Source of the DNA: Hydractinia symbiolongicarpus
Lineage: Eukaryota > Cnidaria > Hydrozoa > Anthoathecata > Hydractiniidae
Assembly: GCF_029227915.1 (NCBI RefSeq)
Contig: NC_079885.1
Coordinates: 5,086,001 to 5,150,000, forward strand
Length of the DNA stretch: 64,000 nucleotides
Reading direction: 5' to 3'
Under the pieces are notes generated by a model that was not told the DNA's origin, made no database searches, and saw only the letters and a list, made by a program, of their open reading frames with translations. Every line of letters starts with the position of its first letter. Within the stretch, counting starts at the first letter, position 1. The translations under genes were made by a program, and so were the position numbers. Positions 62,101 to 64,000 of this stretch are shown one piece after another.

Positions 62101-64000
62101 TTATTTTTCTAAATTTATAAAAAAAGCGTTACCACAGCGCCCAGTGTAATTTCTGTGTTCCAGAAATCACGTCAAATTAAAAAGAATGTTATTTCTTTGA
62201 GTCCAATTGTATCATTTATCACATTTTTAAGGTCAAAGTCCAAAAACCATTCCAATTAAGTCCCACAGTCAATCGTTTTACATTTAAAAGCGATATACCA
62301 TAGTAATATCAGAAAAGCATCGCTAAATAGATGGTGGCACGAATATATGACGCAACCATTGTAACTCAAACGGGCTGATACAGTTAGAAAGTCAATAAAA
62401 TGTAGTTTTTAAAACTTTCTCTATATATTCAGCGCGCACTAACATCTAGGATTGGTCCCACTGTAAAAAATGTCTTATTTTTCTAAATTTATAAATAAAG
62501 CGCTACCACAGCGCCCAGTGTAACTTCTGAGTTCCAGCAATCACGTCAAATTAAAAAGAATATTACTTCTTGGAGTCCAATTGCATCATTTATCATATTT
62601 ATATGGTCAAAGTCCAAAATAATTCCAATTAAGTCCCACAGTCAATCGTTTTACTGTTAAAAGCGATGCAACCTAGTAATATCAGAAAGCATCCCTAAAT
62701 ACATGTTGGTACGATTATGTGACGCAACCGTTGTAACTCAAACGGATTGATACTGTTAGACAGTCAATATAATGTACTTTTTAAATCTGTTTCTATATTT
62801 TCAGCGCGCTCTAACGGTTAGGATTGGTCCCACTGTAAAAAATGTCTTATTTTTCTAAATTTATAAATAAAGCGCTACCAGAGCGCCTAGTGTAATTTCT
62901 GAGTTCCAGCAATTACTTTAAATTAAAAAGAATGTTATTTCTTGGAGTCCAATTGTATCATTTATCAAATTTATAAGGTCAAAGTCCAAAATCAGTCCAA
63001 TTTCGCCGCGCGGTCAATCGTTTCACTGTTAGAAGCAATGCAAACTAGTAATATCGGAAAAATATTGGTAAGTACATGTTGGTACCAATTGGTGACGCAA
63101 CTGTTGTTACTCAAATGCATTGATACCGTTGGAAAGTCACTGAAAAGTAGCTTTTGAAATCGTCTCTATTTCTTCAGTGCGCGCTAATGGCTAGGATTTG
63201 GCAAAAAGTGAAAGTGACTTATTTATCTAGAATTTTTAAATAACGCGCTACCACAGCGCCCAGTGTAATCGCTGAGTTCCAGCAATCATGTCAAAATAAA
63301 AAGAATGTTATTTCTCTGAGTCCAATTGTATCATTTATCACATTTATAAGGTCAAAGTCCAAAATCAGTCCAAATAAATCCCACAGTAAATCGTTTTACT
63401 TTTAAAAGCGATGTAATATAGTAATATCAGAAAAGCATCGCTAAATAGATGTTGGCACGAATAGGTGACGCAACCGTTGTAACTCAAACGGGCTGGTACA
63501 GTTAGAAAGTCAATAAAATTTAGTTTTTAAAACTGTCTCTATATCATCAGCGTGCGCTAACGGCTAGGATTGGCCACACTGTAAAAAATGTCTCATTTTT
63601 CTAAATTTATAAAAAAAGCGCTACCACAGCGCCCAGTGTAATTTCTGAGTTCCAGCAATCACGTCAAATAAAAAAGAATGTTATTTCCAGGAGTCCAATT
63701 GTATCATTTATCACATTTATAACGTCAAAGTCCAAAATCAGTCGAATTAAGTCCCACAGTCAATCGTTTTACTGTTAACAGCGCCACAACCAAGTAATAT
63801 CAGAAAAGTATCGCTAAATAGATGTGGGTACGAATATATGACGCGACCGTTGTAACTCAAACGGACTGATACAGTTAGAAAGTCAATAAAATTTAGTTTT
63901 TAAAACTGTCTATATATCTTCAGCGCGCGCTAACGGTTAGGATTGGCCACACTGTAAAAAATGACTCAATTTTTTTTAAATTTATAAAAAAAGCGCTACC
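59153..64000 (+). repeat. Family C satellite, paralogous to the Helitron flanks
   Basis: Anchors are 59153, 59525, 59896, 60268, 60641, 61012, 61383, 61755, 62128, 62502, 62874, 63247, 63620 and 63995. The stretch from about 60190 to 62128 matches 50470-50806 joined to 53464-55054. The 59319 area shares the unusual AATATAATAAAGCATCGC with 48841. The monomer from 62874 becomes the rare divergent variant at 63000. The window ends within a monomer. Confidence 0.85.
60539..60540. other. Empty Helitron target site (paralog)
   Basis: The A-T dinucleotide in TAAATAAAATGTAG corresponds exactly to the join between 50806 and 53464. Its flanks share the rare variants of the Helitron flanks: ATAGACGTTGG and GTTAGGAAATAAATAAAA to the left, AACTGCCTATATATC to the right. 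A further empty copy is at 49689-49690. Confidence 0.9.

Noticed and set aside
62942-63157. Open frame of 71 codons on the plus strand
   Set aside because: It crosses the hybrid join of an ordinary monomer and the rare variant near 63000 and is not kept in related monomers.
1-64000. CENP-B box (TTCG....A..CGGG) in the monomer
   Set aside because: The only CGGG context, TAACTCAAACGGG, matches the CGGG and central A but lacks the TTCG half. No true box was seen.
1-64000. CRISPR array
   Set aside because: The repeat is far too long and has no unique spacers; monomers are contiguous and the context is eukaryotic.
1-64000. tRNA, rRNA or snRNA gene
   Set aside because: No cloverleaf, A/B box pair or conserved rRNA stretch was recognised in the monomer or in the two insertions.
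1-64000. Telomeric repeats such as TTAGGG
   Set aside because: Only isolated words such as GGTTAGGATTGG occur within monomers; no tandem telomere-type run was seen.

Overview
The window shows no gene on either strand. It is almost entirely one tandem satellite: a repeat of about 373 bp, arranged head-to-tail on the plus strand from base 1 to base 64000 with no inversion seen. Both window ends fall inside monomers, so the array continues in both directions. After subtracting two inserted elements (about 3.4 kb) there is room for roughly 160 monomers. The sequence is AT-rich (about one third GC in sampled rows). A long satellite carrying a TTAA-flanked piggyBac-type element and a Helitron-type element indicates a eukaryotic nuclear chromosome, probably pericentromeric, centromeric or other heterochromatin. 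I cannot name the species; an animal is my guess at low confidence.

Layout. (1) 1-19000: family A monomers in shuffled higher-order repeats. A marker monomer recurs at 1, 2611, 9689, 13415, 15652 and 18261, always a whole number of monomers apart (7, 19, 10, 6, 7). A block of about 4.1 kb is tandemly duplicated (5876-9970 and 9971-13700). (2) 19000-22310: an A variant with a 3-monomer repeat of 1118 bp. (3) 22310-37660: family B, with 5-monomer and 4-monomer repeats and two shortened monomers. It is interrupted at 31315-32066 by a 752-bp piggyBac-type nonautonomous element between two TTAA copies. (4) 37660-40200: a 3-monomer repeat of 1119 bp. (5) 40200-50806: mixed monomers, including rare strongly divergent variants. 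(6) 50807-53463: a 2657-bp insertion with the ends of a Helitron on the minus strand (TC...CTAG between A and T, no target duplication). It contains degenerate tandem repeats of about 100 bp. (7) 53464-64000: family C, with 6-monomer and 2-monomer higher-order repeats. It holds a long-range copy of the Helitron's flanks that lacks the Helitron.

How it fits together. The pattern is that of unequal exchange: whole monomers gained or lost, nested duplications, and hybrid junctions inside monomers. Both mobile elements have an uninterrupted paralogous site in this window, so their borders can be read to the base and ordered relative to local amplification. Each monomer is rich in short dyad symmetries, a property known from many centromeric satellites; a centromere role here is only a hypothesis. 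Block borders are approximate (tens of bases) because neighbouring monomers are so similar. Element ends, target sites and listed anchors are exact readings.
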